DNA from: Saccharothrix sp. ALI-22-I | GTDB lineage: Bacteria > Actinomycetota > Actinomycetes > Mycobacteriales > Pseudonocardiaceae | DNA: 64,000 nt | Direction: 5' to 3' | NCBI RefSeq assembly: GCF_001984175.1 | Contig: NZ_MTQP01000063.1 | Span: forward strand, 1 to 64,000 | The notes under the pieces: model-generated | Database searches by the model: none | Told to the model about the DNA's origin: nothing | Seen by the model: the letters and a program-made list of their open reading frames with translations, nothing else | Part shown: positions 35,678-43,087 of the stretch, one piece after another | Layout of the letters: every line of letters begins with the position of its first letter | Numbering within the stretch: position 1 is the stretch's first letter | Made by a program: the position numbers and the translations under genes

Positions 35678-36151
35678 GTGGCAGGCGTGGCACTGCGGTC
35701 GATCGAGGATTCCGACCTCGACGCGCTGTTCGACCAGATGCGTGACCCCGAGTCGGTCCGGATGGCCGCCTTCACCGCCAAGGACCCCGACGATCGCAAA
35801 GCGTTCGACACCCACATGTCGAAGGTGAGGATCTCTCACGACGTCACGATGCGCGCGGTGACCCGCGACGGGCACCTCGTCGGCAGCATCGCCTGCTTCG
35901 TCGTGGACGGCGACACCGAGATCACCTACTGGATCGACCGTTCGGCCTGGGGACAAGGAGTCGCCGGCCAAGCCCTGGCCCTGTTCCTCGACACGGTCGC
36001 GGTCCGGCCTTTGTACGCCCGCGCCGCCAGCGACAACCTCGGATCGCTCAGGGTTCTGCAAAAGGCAGGCTTCACGATCACCGGCACCGAGATCTCCTAC
36101 GCACCCGCCCGCAACGCCGAAATCGAGGAAACCATCCTGCGTCTCGATTAG
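35678..36151 (+). CDS. GNAT-family N-acetyltransferase
   Basis: A 157-residue acetyltransferase. LRSIEDSDLDALFDQMRDPE opens the fold, TYWIDRSAWGQGVAGQAL contains the acetyl-CoA loop (a Q/RxxGxG/A variant), and ASDNLGSLRVLQKAGF is the RimJ-like C-terminal motif. The GTG start at 35678 lies about ten bases after GAGG. The substrate cannot be predicted. Confidence 0.9.
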   Translation: MAGVALRSIEDSDLDALFDQMRDPESVRMAAFTAKDPDDRKAFDTHMSKVRISHDVTMRAVTRDGHLVGSIACFVVDGDTEITYWIDRSAWGQGVAGQALALFLDTVAVRPLYARAASDNLGSLRVLQKAGFTITGTEISYAPARNAEIEETILRLD

Positions 36152-36391
36152 CCACAGGCCGGCACCCCGGCGGCGGCGGCGCCACGACTTCGAACAACAG
36201 GCTCCGCGCGGTCCGAGACAGGGCAGATCAGGACATGCCGTGGGTGGACGGGATGTTGAACACCTTGTGACGGTGTCGGCACAGTGCGTAAAAGTTCGAC
36301 GGTGATGACAACCCCCGACCGACCTTGTGGGTCCTAGCGGTGACGTGATCGACAGCCGCCCTGAGGCTGTCGCACCACCTTGGGGAACCAC
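36152..36391. other. Intergenic region with a small hairpin
   Basis: Between the acetyltransferase and the small reading frame at 36392. A 7-bp stem GACAGCC (36351-36357)/GGCTGTC (36365-36371) is the only structure seen; it lies about 20 bp upstream of the small frame's ATG and could be part of its leader. Confidence 0.4.
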
Positions 36392-36520
36392 ATGAAGCGC
36401 AGAGGGAGCCGGCTCATCGCCACCGGCTCGGCCGCCGCCACGGCAAGCCCCGGCACCACTGTCCCGCCGCCGGCCGACCCTCGCAGTCGGAGAGGTCACG
36501 GCCGCCCGGATCGGTCGTGA
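36392..36520 (+). CDS. Possible 42-residue reading frame, secretion-signal-like
   Basis: ATG 36392, six bases after GGGGA, begins MKRRGSRLIATGSAAATA and ends at TGA 36518. The start resembles a short signal peptide and the rest is Pro/Arg-rich. It may be the stump of a lost secreted protein or chance; no homologue is recognised. Confidence 0.3.
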   Translation: MKRRGSRLIATGSAAATASPGTTVPPPADPRSRRGHGRPDRS

Positions 36521-36548
36521 CTCACGGCGGCACAGCGCGGCAGGTGTG

Positions 36549-36582
36549 GCGGGTGCCTGGGCCAGGTGGTTCAGGCACCCGC
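36549..36582. terminator. Hairpin after the phytase-like esterase gene
   Basis: An 11-bp perfect stem GCGGGTGCCTG (36549-36559) with 36572-36582, 10 bp beyond the leftward gene's stop. Confidence 0.7.
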
Positions 36583-36591
36583 CAGTCGTGC

Positions 36592-38793
36592 CTACCGAAT
36601 CCAGCCGAGGCGCAGGAACACCGATTCGCCCGGCGCGTCGTCCACGCCGTCGTTGTCGACCACGCCGACCAGGCGCCGCAGCGGACCGTCTCCCACGACT
36701 GCCAGGCCCTCCGGCTTGTCGTGCGCCGCGCCGCCACCAGCGGTGAGGGCGGGCAGCAGGTCGCGTGCCCCGGTCTTGGCCACCAGCGGCTTGGGTTGGC
36801 CTGCGGCGGCCGGTGTCACCCCGGAGAGGTCGACGCGGTAGACCTTCTTGGTCACGGCCGCGTCCCCGCGCTGGTTGTCGCGTTCCAGCACGAGCAGCGT
36901 GCGGTCGTTCAGGGCAGTCACCTCGGACAGACCCACCCAGCCCGCGGACGCGGCGTCGAGCGGGTAGGCCGCGAACGCCCACTCGCCCGTGGCGGGGGTG
37001 AAACGGGCCAGCGTCGCCTGTCCGGGGCGGTCGTTCTTCCACTCCCGCTGCACGGCCAGCCACACCTGCTCGCCGTCGCCGCGTCCCGTGGTGGTCACGC
37101 CCTCGAAGCCGTTGCTCGTGGCCGTCGCCGCCACCGCGGCAGGCAGCGGCACCTCACGGACGACCTCGCCCGAACGGGTCACCTCGACCAGCAGGTTCGG
37201 CCGCGTCTTCCCGTCGCCCTCGGCGGCCACCCAGTAGCCACCGCCCCGACGTGCGGCGATGCCCTCGCCGTCGTACTCCACCGGCTGCCCGGCCTTGGTC
37301 ACCGCCAGTTCCGCGTGGACGCGCGCGGGCGCGGACAACGTGTCGATGGTCAACACCCGCGTCGGGCTGTACGCCGAGTCGGTGACCGCGACGACATCGC
37401 GGTGGTTGCCGGGGATGCCGGAAAGTCCGGACAGCGCCCCGAAACCGATACCGTCGGACACGATCGACGGCGCACCCGCGTTGCGCGCCAACGCCACCAC
37501 CTGCGGCGTGCGGGTCAGGCGGTAGGACGTGAGTGAGGACCGGACGCCGTCCTCGGCGGAGTCCTCCTCGGCCGACACGACCAGCGTGCCGGTCGCCGGG
37601 ATCGGCAGCAGACCCTCAGGGCCGACACCGGTCGGCAGCACTTGCAGAAGTCGCGGCCGGCGCGGGTCGTTGATGTCGTAGACCGCGACCAGGTTGGCGC
37701 GTTCCATGCCGACGAACGCGTACCGGTTGCGCCCGAAGACGGCCACGGCCAGCCCTTCCGGCTCGACGCCCTTGTTGTCCGAACGGCCGTCGGGATACTG
37801 CCCCTGGCGGATCGCGGCCGCCTGGAGCTCGTTGCCCGAGGAGAACACGACCTGGCCGGACGCCGCGTCGAACACCGTCCACGTGCGCGCGCCGCCCCGG
37901 TAGTCGCCTTCGTCGGCGGTGCCGAGCATGCGGTCGTCCAGCCACGCCACCGCGTCGGGTTCACGGGCCGCGGTGATCGTCGCCGTCGGGTCGATCCGGC
38001 CGTCGTCGGCGATGTCCACGCCCTGGACGGTCAGCGTGCCCGCGGAGAAGTGGTTCACCACCGTCGCGGAACGCAGGTCCACCACCGCGATGTGGTTGTT
38101 CTCCTGCAACGTCACGGCCACCTGCCCCCGGCCGTTGATGCTGACGTACTCCGGCTCGGGGTCGCTCGGAGCGACCTCGGCGATCCCGGTGAGCTCGACC
38201 CGGCGCACCTCCCACGCAGTCGGGGCACCCGCGAGGTCGACGATGGCGAGGAAACCCGCCGGTGCCTGCGGGATCGCGCCGTCGTTGACGTCCTCGTCAC
38301 GCTCGTTCTCGATCGCCACGGCGGCGTAGCGGCCGTCGGGGGAGACGTCGATCGAGTCCGGCTGCCCACCGAGGTCATGCGTGGCCACGACCGCTCTGCT
38401 GTCCAGGTCGACCACCACCAGCACACCGGAGGGCGCGGTGAACGACTCGGACGTGTTGACGGCGACCAGCGCCAGACGCCCCAGCACGTCCACCGACGTC
38501 GGCTCGCCCGGCATGTCGAGCACTCCGGCGGGCTTCAGCTCCCCGTCCCGACCGACCGCGGCGAACCCGATCCGCCCGGCCGGTGAGTCGGTGTAGACCA
38601 CGGTCCCGCCGTCCGCCGTCGCCGCCGCGATCTCGGCGGCCGTGTGTTCGCCGACCGAGCTGTTGCGGAACACGGACAGGGTGTCGACCCGCTGGAACCG
38701 GTCGGGCGCGGTCGCCGTCGCGGACGCCGGCAGAAGCGACATGGTCACCCCACAAGCCACCAGACCTGCGAGAAGACGGACCGGACGGGCCAT
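36592..38793 (-). CDS. Secreted esterase-like/phytase-like beta-propeller protein
   Basis: 733 residues with a signal peptide from ATG 38793 (RLLAGLVACGVTMSLLPAS, GGAGG six bases upstream). Two propeller-like halves follow. The first (about 40-400) has repeats such as GQPDSIDVSPDGRYAAVAIE, like choice-of-anchor/alkaline-phosphatase-associated proteins. The second (about 420-730) carries phytase-like/esterase-like signatures, GIGFGALSGLSGIPGN, DGEGIAARRGGGYWVAAEGD and KPEGLAVVGD. Such proteins are secreted phosphoesterases of uncertain substrate, possibly serving phosphate scavenging. A hairpin terminator follows. Confidence 0.85.
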   Translation of the reverse strand: MARPVRLLAGLVACGVTMSLLPASATATAPDRFQRVDTLSVFRNSSVGEHTAAEIAAATADGGTVVYTDSPAGRIGFAAVGRDGELKPAGVLDMPGEPTSVDVLGRLALVAVNTSESFTAPSGVLVVVDLDSRAVVATHDLGGQPDSIDVSPDGRYAAVAIENERDEDVNDGAIPQAPAGFLAIVDLAGAPTAWEVRRVELTGIAEVAPSDPEPEYVSINGRGQVAVTLQENNHIAVVDLRSATVVNHFSAGTLTVQGVDIADDGRIDPTATITAAREPDAVAWLDDRMLGTADEGDYRGGARTWTVFDAASGQVVFSSGNELQAAAIRQGQYPDGRSDNKGVEPEGLAVAVFGRNRYAFVGMERANLVAVYDINDPRRPRLLQVLPTGVGPEGLLPIPATGTLVVSAEEDSAEDGVRSSLTSYRLTRTPQVVALARNAGAPSIVSDGIGFGALSGLSGIPGNHRDVVAVTDSAYSPTRVLTIDTLSAPARVHAELAVTKAGQPVEYDGEGIAARRGGGYWVAAEGDGKTRPNLLVEVTRSGEVVREVPLPAAVAATATSNGFEGVTTTGRGDGEQVWLAVQREWKNDRPGQATLARFTPATGEWAFAAYPLDAASAGWVGLSEVTALNDRTLLVLERDNQRGDAAVTKKVYRVDLSGVTPAAAGQPKPLVAKTGARDLLPALTAGGGAAHDKPEGLAVVGDGPLRRLVGVVDNDGVDDAPGESVFLRLGWIR

Positions 38794-38924
38794 GGGGCCT
38801 CCAACCTCGATGACGGGCGCGCGCTTTCTAACCCATCGAGGCGTCTCCGAGATGAACAGCCAGTGGCGAGCACCCGCACCGTGGAAACGCGAGGACGCCG
38901 GTGGTGCCTTCACATCAGGCTCTG

Positions 38925-39542
38925 TCAGGCCACCGGCCGGACCGGTTGGCGCAGGACGGTCTTCAACTTCGCCGGTTCGGTTCTGCGGGGATCACCCAGG
39001 TAGATCTCGTGGTGCAGGCCGGACATCGCCAGGTTGTTGTCGGGCAGGTACTCGTCGTGGAGGGTGGCCAAGATCGGGGTTTCGTCGTCGTAGGAGCCGA
39101 CGTGCAGTACCTGGGCGCACGTGCCCTCTTCCAACGTCACGTGCTGGACGTGTGCGATGGCCGGGAGTTTCTTCTTCGCCGACGCGGACTCCGCGGCCTC
39201 CTCGATGTCCTGGGCCGTAATCCATTCCGGCTGGCTGATCAGCATCTTCCACTGCCACGAGTCCTTCGCGCGCGTGGTGAACACCGAGGGGTCGTCCGCC
39301 CACCACAGGCCTTCCAGCGGACCGACCACGAAGTCACGACCCGCGCGCTTGCTCGCGAACTTCAGCGTGTAGGCGACCGAGTACAGCGCCTCGACCGCTT
39401 GCGCGTATTCCGGCGCCGTGTTCGGGTTGCCCGCGCCCGTGACCGCGATGAATTGCTGCGGCGGCACGTGGACCAGGGTCCACTCCCGACTCGTCGGCGC
39501 GTAGAACTCCTTCAGCTCGCGCTTCACGTCGTACGGGGTCAT
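38925..39542 (-). CDS. GyrI-like small-molecule-binding domain protein
   Basis: A 205-residue protein of the GyrI-like/SHS2 (AraC-effector-binding-like) family: LVHVPPQQFIAVTGAGNPN, FVVGPLEGLWWADDP, CAQVLHVGSYDDETPILATL. ATG 39542 overlaps the PadR stop (ATGA). Members bind hydrophobic ligands or are hydrolases; pairing with a PadR repressor suggests a ligand-binding or drug-handling partner. Confidence 0.9.
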   Translation of the reverse strand: MTPYDVKRELKEFYAPTSREWTLVHVPPQQFIAVTGAGNPNTAPEYAQAVEALYSVAYTLKFASKRAGRDFVVGPLEGLWWADDPSVFTTRAKDSWQWKMLISQPEWITAQDIEEAAESASAKKKLPAIAHVQHVTLEEGTCAQVLHVGSYDDETPILATLHDEYLPDNNLAMSGLHHEIYLGDPRRTEPAKLKTVLRQPVRPVA

Positions 39543-40078
39543 CGCTGTTCTCCTCGGTAGGTGGCCAGCCACGCCTGTTCGGCCTCCAGCTGGTGGAGCG
39601 AGTAGTCGAAGATCGCGCGAACGAAGTCCGGCGCGTCCGGTGGCGCGGCGGCCCGGACCTCGGCGATCCGCTCGGCCAGCGCCTCCGCCCGTCGTGCCAG
39701 GGCGGCGCGCAGTCGCTCGGGCGGGATGACGGGCTGGTTGGCCAGCCCGACGAGGACCGGCGGGAACACCGGTCGCAGGGTGGCGATGGCCTGCTCGGCG
39801 CCTGCCGCACACGCCTGCAGGCCTGGCGGGGTCGGCGCGAACACCTTGCGAGCCTTGCCGCGGGCAGGCACGCCGGACTCTCCGGACTCGCCGGTCTCGG
39901 CGACGAGGCCACGGTCACGGAGCTTGGTGAGCAGGTAGTAGATCGAGCTGAACCCGATCTCGGTCCACTCCCGCATGCCGCGGGCCGTGATGACTTCCTC
40001 CAACTCGTAGCCGTGGCGCGGCTTCTCCACAAGCAGGCCGAGCAACGTCAGCTCGGCAGGTGTGAGACGTTCGGGCAC
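39539..40078 (-). CDS. PadR-family transcriptional repressor
   Basis: A 179-residue PadR regulator: winged helix at about 7-85 (LTLLGLLVEKPRHGYELEEV, FSSIYYLLTKLRDRGLVAE) and a C-terminal helical dimerisation domain. GTG 40078 lies only 2 bp from a 24-bp operator-like dyad, with TAGAAT six bases upstream, so the mRNA is probably leaderless and autoregulated. It is cotranscribed with the GyrI-like gene. Confidence 0.92.
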   Translation of the reverse strand: MPERLTPAELTLLGLLVEKPRHGYELEEVITARGMREWTEIGFSSIYYLLTKLRDRGLVAETGESGESGVPARGKARKVFAPTPPGLQACAAGAEQAIATLRPVFPPVLVGLANQPVIPPERLRAALARRAEALAERIAEVRAAAPPDAPDFVRAIFDYSLHQLEAEQAWLATYRGEQR

Positions 40079-40080
40079 GT

Positions 40081-40104
40081 CGTTATTCTAACACTAGAAT
40101 AACG
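40081..40104. promoter_or_regulatory. PadR operator overlapping the -10 box
   Basis: Perfect 10-bp arms CGTTATTCTA and TAGAATAACG separated by ACAC. The dyad covers the putative -10 element (TAGAAT on the coding strand) of the padR-gyrI operon, an arrangement expected for self-repression. Confidence 0.8.
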
Positions 40105-40177
40105 CCCCTCAACCGGTGACGCTGTGGTCGTCCGGACCTGGTAGGTCCGCCGTCCGGTCCGCCCCTAGCCTTTGCCG

Positions 40178-40333
40178 GTGCGGATTCTGTGGACGACAAG
40201 TCAGGGTGTCGATCCCCGTCTGGGTCGGGTACTTCCGGCGATTCGGGCTGACGTCGTCGTCAGCGCCGTGGTCGGTGGCGTGCCGGTCTACGTGACGGCG
40301 ACCGAGGCGCACTGCGACCCGTCCAAGCGCTGA
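40178..40333 (+). CDS. Possible 51-residue reading frame
   Basis: GTG 40178 to TGA 40331, with TAGCCT about seven bases upstream as a possible -10 for leaderless expression. The product starts MRILWTTSQGVDPRLGRVLP and has no recognised homologue; it overlaps the approach to a SnoaL-like remnant and may itself be decayed coding DNA. Confidence 0.3.
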   Translation: MRILWTTSQGVDPRLGRVLPAIRADVVVSAVVGGVPVYVTATEAHCDPSKR

Positions 40334-40575
40334 CGACCTATTCGTGGGCCATGGGGCCGGTCGGAGGGGCACCCGTGGTCACCGGGCGGGACGTGATCAC
40401 CGTCCAGGACAGCGTGATCCAGAGCGTGTACGTCTTCATCGACGCGTCGAGCCCGGTCCTTCGTGTCACCGGCCGCGTTCCCGGCCTTCGACGCGGCCGG
40501 TGCCTGTGCCTTCGTCCTGGAACCCGTCGAAGGCGGTTCCACCTGACCGGCGGCTTCGGCAACCAGTTGAAGTGA
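40334..40575 (+). pseudogene. SnoaL-like domain C-terminal remnant
   Basis: An open frame with no start reads TTYSWAMGPVGGAPVVTGRD then VITVQDSVIQSVYVFIDAS. This matches the final strands of SnoaL/NTF2-like proteins, which commonly end 'G.DV..V.DG.I..LYVFLD'. The N-terminal two thirds are absent and later codons are unlike the family. Confidence 0.5.
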
Positions 40576-40645
40576 CTCCGACCGCCGGCGGTGAGGTCGG
40601 CGACGCTCGGGAGCACGGAGACGGGTTCCGACGTTGTTCTTCGTG

Positions 40646-41254
40646 ATGACTGAACAACTCCGCTTTCGCGTCCTGGGTGATTCGCTCGCCGTCGGTGTGG
40701 GGTGCGCGCGGGCAGAGCAGACCCTGGGTCGGCTGTTGACCGACGTGCTCCGATCGGCGGGGCACGGGGTGGACCTCGGGGTGCACGCCGTGTCCGGCGC
40801 GCGTTCCACCGGTCTGGCCGCGCAGGTGCGTGCCGCCGTGTCCACGGGTGCCGATCTGGCGTTGATCGTGATCGGTGCGAACGACCTGACGTCGTTCACG
40901 CTGCCCGCGGTGGGTGCGAGGCTGTTGCACGACGCCGTGCTGGACCTGCGCCGTGCGGGCGGCCAGGTGGTGGTGGCCACCGCGCCGGACCTCGGCGTCG
41001 TCTCGCACGTGCCGTCCGCCTACCGGGCGTTCGTCTCGCAGGCCAGCGGCCTCTACGCCCGTGCCCAGGCCGACGCGGTGGTCCGCGCGGGCGGTGTGGT
41101 GGCGGCCGTCGGGTCCCAACTGTTCGACCGGTTCGCCACCGACCCCGGCCTGTTCTCCGCCGACCGCTTCCACCCCTCGCCCGCGGGCTACGCGCTCATC
41201 GCCGACGCACTCGCCCCCTACGTCCTGACGGCGGCGGGCCGCTGGGCAGCCTGA
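40646..41254 (+). CDS. SGNH/GDSL-family hydrolase
   Basis: A 202-residue SGNH hydrolase with all four blocks: FRVLGDSLAVGVG (Ser), SGARSTG (Gly), IVIGANDLTSF (Asn) and FSADRFHPSPAGYALIAD (Asp-x-x-His). Such enzymes are esterases or lipases. ATG 40646 is taken; an upstream in-frame GTG at 40643 and TTG at 40634 exist. There is no signal peptide, so it acts inside the cell. Neighbours give no substrate. Confidence 0.92.
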   Translation: MTEQLRFRVLGDSLAVGVGCARAEQTLGRLLTDVLRSAGHGVDLGVHAVSGARSTGLAAQVRAAVSTGADLALIVIGANDLTSFTLPAVGARLLHDAVLDLRRAGGQVVVATAPDLGVVSHVPSAYRAFVSQASGLYARAQADAVVRAGGVVAAVGSQLFDRFATDPGLFSADRFHPSPAGYALIADALAPYVLTAAGRWAA

Positions 41255-41291
41255 GTCGACGCCGACCGCTCGGTCGTGCCACTCATCTTCG

Positions 41292-41320
41292 TAGCTTCAG
41301 TGTAGACCGAAACAATCTAC
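41292..41320. promoter_or_regulatory. Copy A of the TAGCTTCAGTGT box plus dyad
   Basis: TAGCTTCAGTGT (41292-41303) followed by the dyad GTAGA-N9-TCTAC. Copies B and C lie at 49403 and 50845. Unlike those it does not precede a recognised leftward gene; the next rightward gene is the P450 at 41808. Confidence 0.5.
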
Positions 41321-41508
41321 CCGTGGATATCGGCTGGGCGGCTGTCAGGCTGTCTTGATCGCACTGCCGGCTGGCGATGACGTGGTCCGCGCCGGGCCGG
41401 GGGAGTTGGTGTTCGCCCGCCCGCTCAGCGGGCTGACTTCCTGGTAGCGCCGGCACACGGGATGCCGCTCCGGCATCGTGGCGAGGGCTGGTTCCGCGTC
41501 GGGGAAAA

Positions 41509-41531
41509 GGGGCCGCGCGTAGTGCGGCCCC
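41509..41531. terminator. G+C-rich hairpin
   Basis: An 8-bp stem GGGGCCGC (41509-41516)/GCGGCCCC (41524-41531) with a 7-base loop, in the 550-bp space between the SGNH hydrolase and the P450. It could be a late terminator of the former. Confidence 0.5.
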
Positions 41532-41628
41532 CTCCCCGTCCCCCCGGGATGCCGGGCGGCGGCCCAACCGCCTGACCCGCCCGGCGTGTGTTCGGCCGTC
41601 GGGGTGCCGAACGCCCTACAGCGTCACG

Positions 41629-41734
41629 TACGGAGGTGGTATCCGCATCAGCAAACATCCGTACAACCCTCCGTATCCGCAATGGTGCGGTCATGTCCAC
41701 CGATCTCCGTATGTCGTCACCCGGAATACGGATG
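41629..41734. promoter_or_regulatory. Cluster of five TACGGA[GT]G-type repeats upstream of P450
   Basis: Forward copies TACGGAGG at 41629-41636 and TACGGATG at 41727-41734; reverse copies CATCCGTA at 41656-41663, CCTCCGTA at 41668-41675 and TCTCCGTA (one mismatch) at 41704-41711. TATCCGCA also occurs twice (41640 and 41674). The cluster ends about 75 bp upstream of the P450 start and looks like a multi-site regulator-binding region. Confidence 0.6.
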
Positions 41735-41807
41735 GCGGTTGATGCGCGGGGTGTGGTGTTCACACGAAAGTGGACACTGCAACCAGTAGCGATACCGAGG
41801 AGACGAT

Positions 41808-43049
41808 GTGCAGCTGACCGCGGAGTTCGCCCCGGACCGACAGGCCCTCGTCGGCGGTCCGCTGCGCGGATGGCAGCACCACGCGCACGAGGACGCGCTG
41901 GCCCGCCTCGGCCCCGTGCACCCGGCCGAACTGCCCAACGGCCTGGAAGTGCTCGTCACCACCATGGGTCTGGAACCGACGCGCGACCTGCTCAACGACG
42001 GCCGGCTGGCCAAGGACGCCGCCGGGCTGCGTGCCGCGATGCAGGACCAGCTGGCGCGCAAGGGCAGGCCCACCGACCTGTCCCGGATCATCGGCCCGTC
42101 GATGCTCAACACCGACCCGCCGCACCACCGCAAGCTGCGCGCCCTCGTGTCGCAGGCGTTCACACCGCGCCGCATCAACGCCCTGCGCCCGGCGGTGGAG
42201 AAGACCGCCGCGGAACTGGTCGCCGCCCTCCCCGAGGACGCCGACCTGATCGCCGGCCTGGCGTTCCCGTTGCCGCTGGCGGTGATCTGCGACCTGCTCG
42301 GCGTGCCGGAGGAGGACCGCGACCAGCTGCACGACTGGACCACGGCGATGATGACCGAACGGCCCGAGCTGGTGGTGCCCGCCTCCGACGCCATGTTCGG
42401 CTACCTGGCCGGCCTGGTCGAGTACAAGCGGGAACAGCCGGACGACGCCCTGCTCAGCGCCCTCGTCGAAGCACGGATCGACGGCGATCAGCTCAGCCCC
42501 GAGGAACTGCTGACGACCGCGATCCTGTTCGTCGTCGCGGGACACGAGACGACCACCGGCCTGATCGGCAACGCCGCCGTCGCCCTGCTCGCCACGCCCG
42601 GCGCGTGGGAGGCGCTGAACCAGGACACCGTCGCCGCCGCCGTCGAGGAGGCGGCCCGTTGGGACTCGCCGATCCGCGTCACCCCGCACTACCGCGCCAC
42701 CGCGGACATCGACCTGCCCGGCGGTGTCATCCCGGCGGACTCGGTGGTGATGATCGGCCTCGGCACGGCGGGCCGTGACCCGCTGGTGCACGGTCCGACC
42801 GCGGACCGGTTCGACCCGACGCGCGCGCCCGCGACCGGCAACGCGGCACTGGGACACGCGACGTTCGGGCACGGCGTGCACTACTGCCTGGGCCACCACC
42901 TGGCGCGGATCGAGGCGAGGGCGGCGCTGACCGCGTTGCGCGAGCGCGCGCCGTCGGCCCGGCTGGCGGTGGACCCGGCGGAGCTCGATCGCGGCGACAA
43001 GGTCGTGACCAGCACCTTCGCCGCGGTCAACGTGCTGCTGGAGCCGTGA
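41808..43049 (+). CDS. Cytochrome P450
   Basis: A 413-residue soluble bacterial P450. The oxygen-binding I-helix motif is VVAGHETTTG, the K-helix ExxR is in VEEAARWDSPIR, and the heme loop FGHGVHYCLGHHLAR places the ligand at Cys360. GTG 41808 has GAGGAG upstream. No ferredoxin or ferredoxin reductase gene is adjacent, so electrons must come from elsewhere. The substrate is unknown; the group (AGHETT, HYCLG) is common in secondary metabolism. The repeat cluster upstream suggests dedicated regulation. Confidence 0.95.
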   Translation: MQLTAEFAPDRQALVGGPLRGWQHHAHEDALARLGPVHPAELPNGLEVLVTTMGLEPTRDLLNDGRLAKDAAGLRAAMQDQLARKGRPTDLSRIIGPSMLNTDPPHHRKLRALVSQAFTPRRINALRPAVEKTAAELVAALPEDADLIAGLAFPLPLAVICDLLGVPEEDRDQLHDWTTAMMTERPELVVPASDAMFGYLAGLVEYKREQPDDALLSALVEARIDGDQLSPEELLTTAILFVVAGHETTTGLIGNAAVALLATPGAWEALNQDTVAAAVEEAARWDSPIRVTPHYRATADIDLPGGVIPADSVVMIGLGTAGRDPLVHGPTADRFDPTRAPATGNAALGHATFGHGVHYCLGHHLARIEARAALTALRERAPSARLAVDPAELDRGDKVVTSTFAAVNVLLEP

Positions 43050-43087
43050 TCGCGGGCCGACGGGATCCGCTGACAAGATGACCTCTC

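Noticed and set aside
41425..41763. Leftward 112-codon frame in the P450 upstream region
   Set aside because: Arg/Pro/Thr-rich, no ribosome site or homology; it covers the TACGGA repeats, which look regulatory.
41255..41807. Possible structured RNA gene in the 550-bp gap
   Set aside because: One hairpin and the repeat boxes are visible, but no tRNA, riboswitch or known ncRNA core could be recognised.
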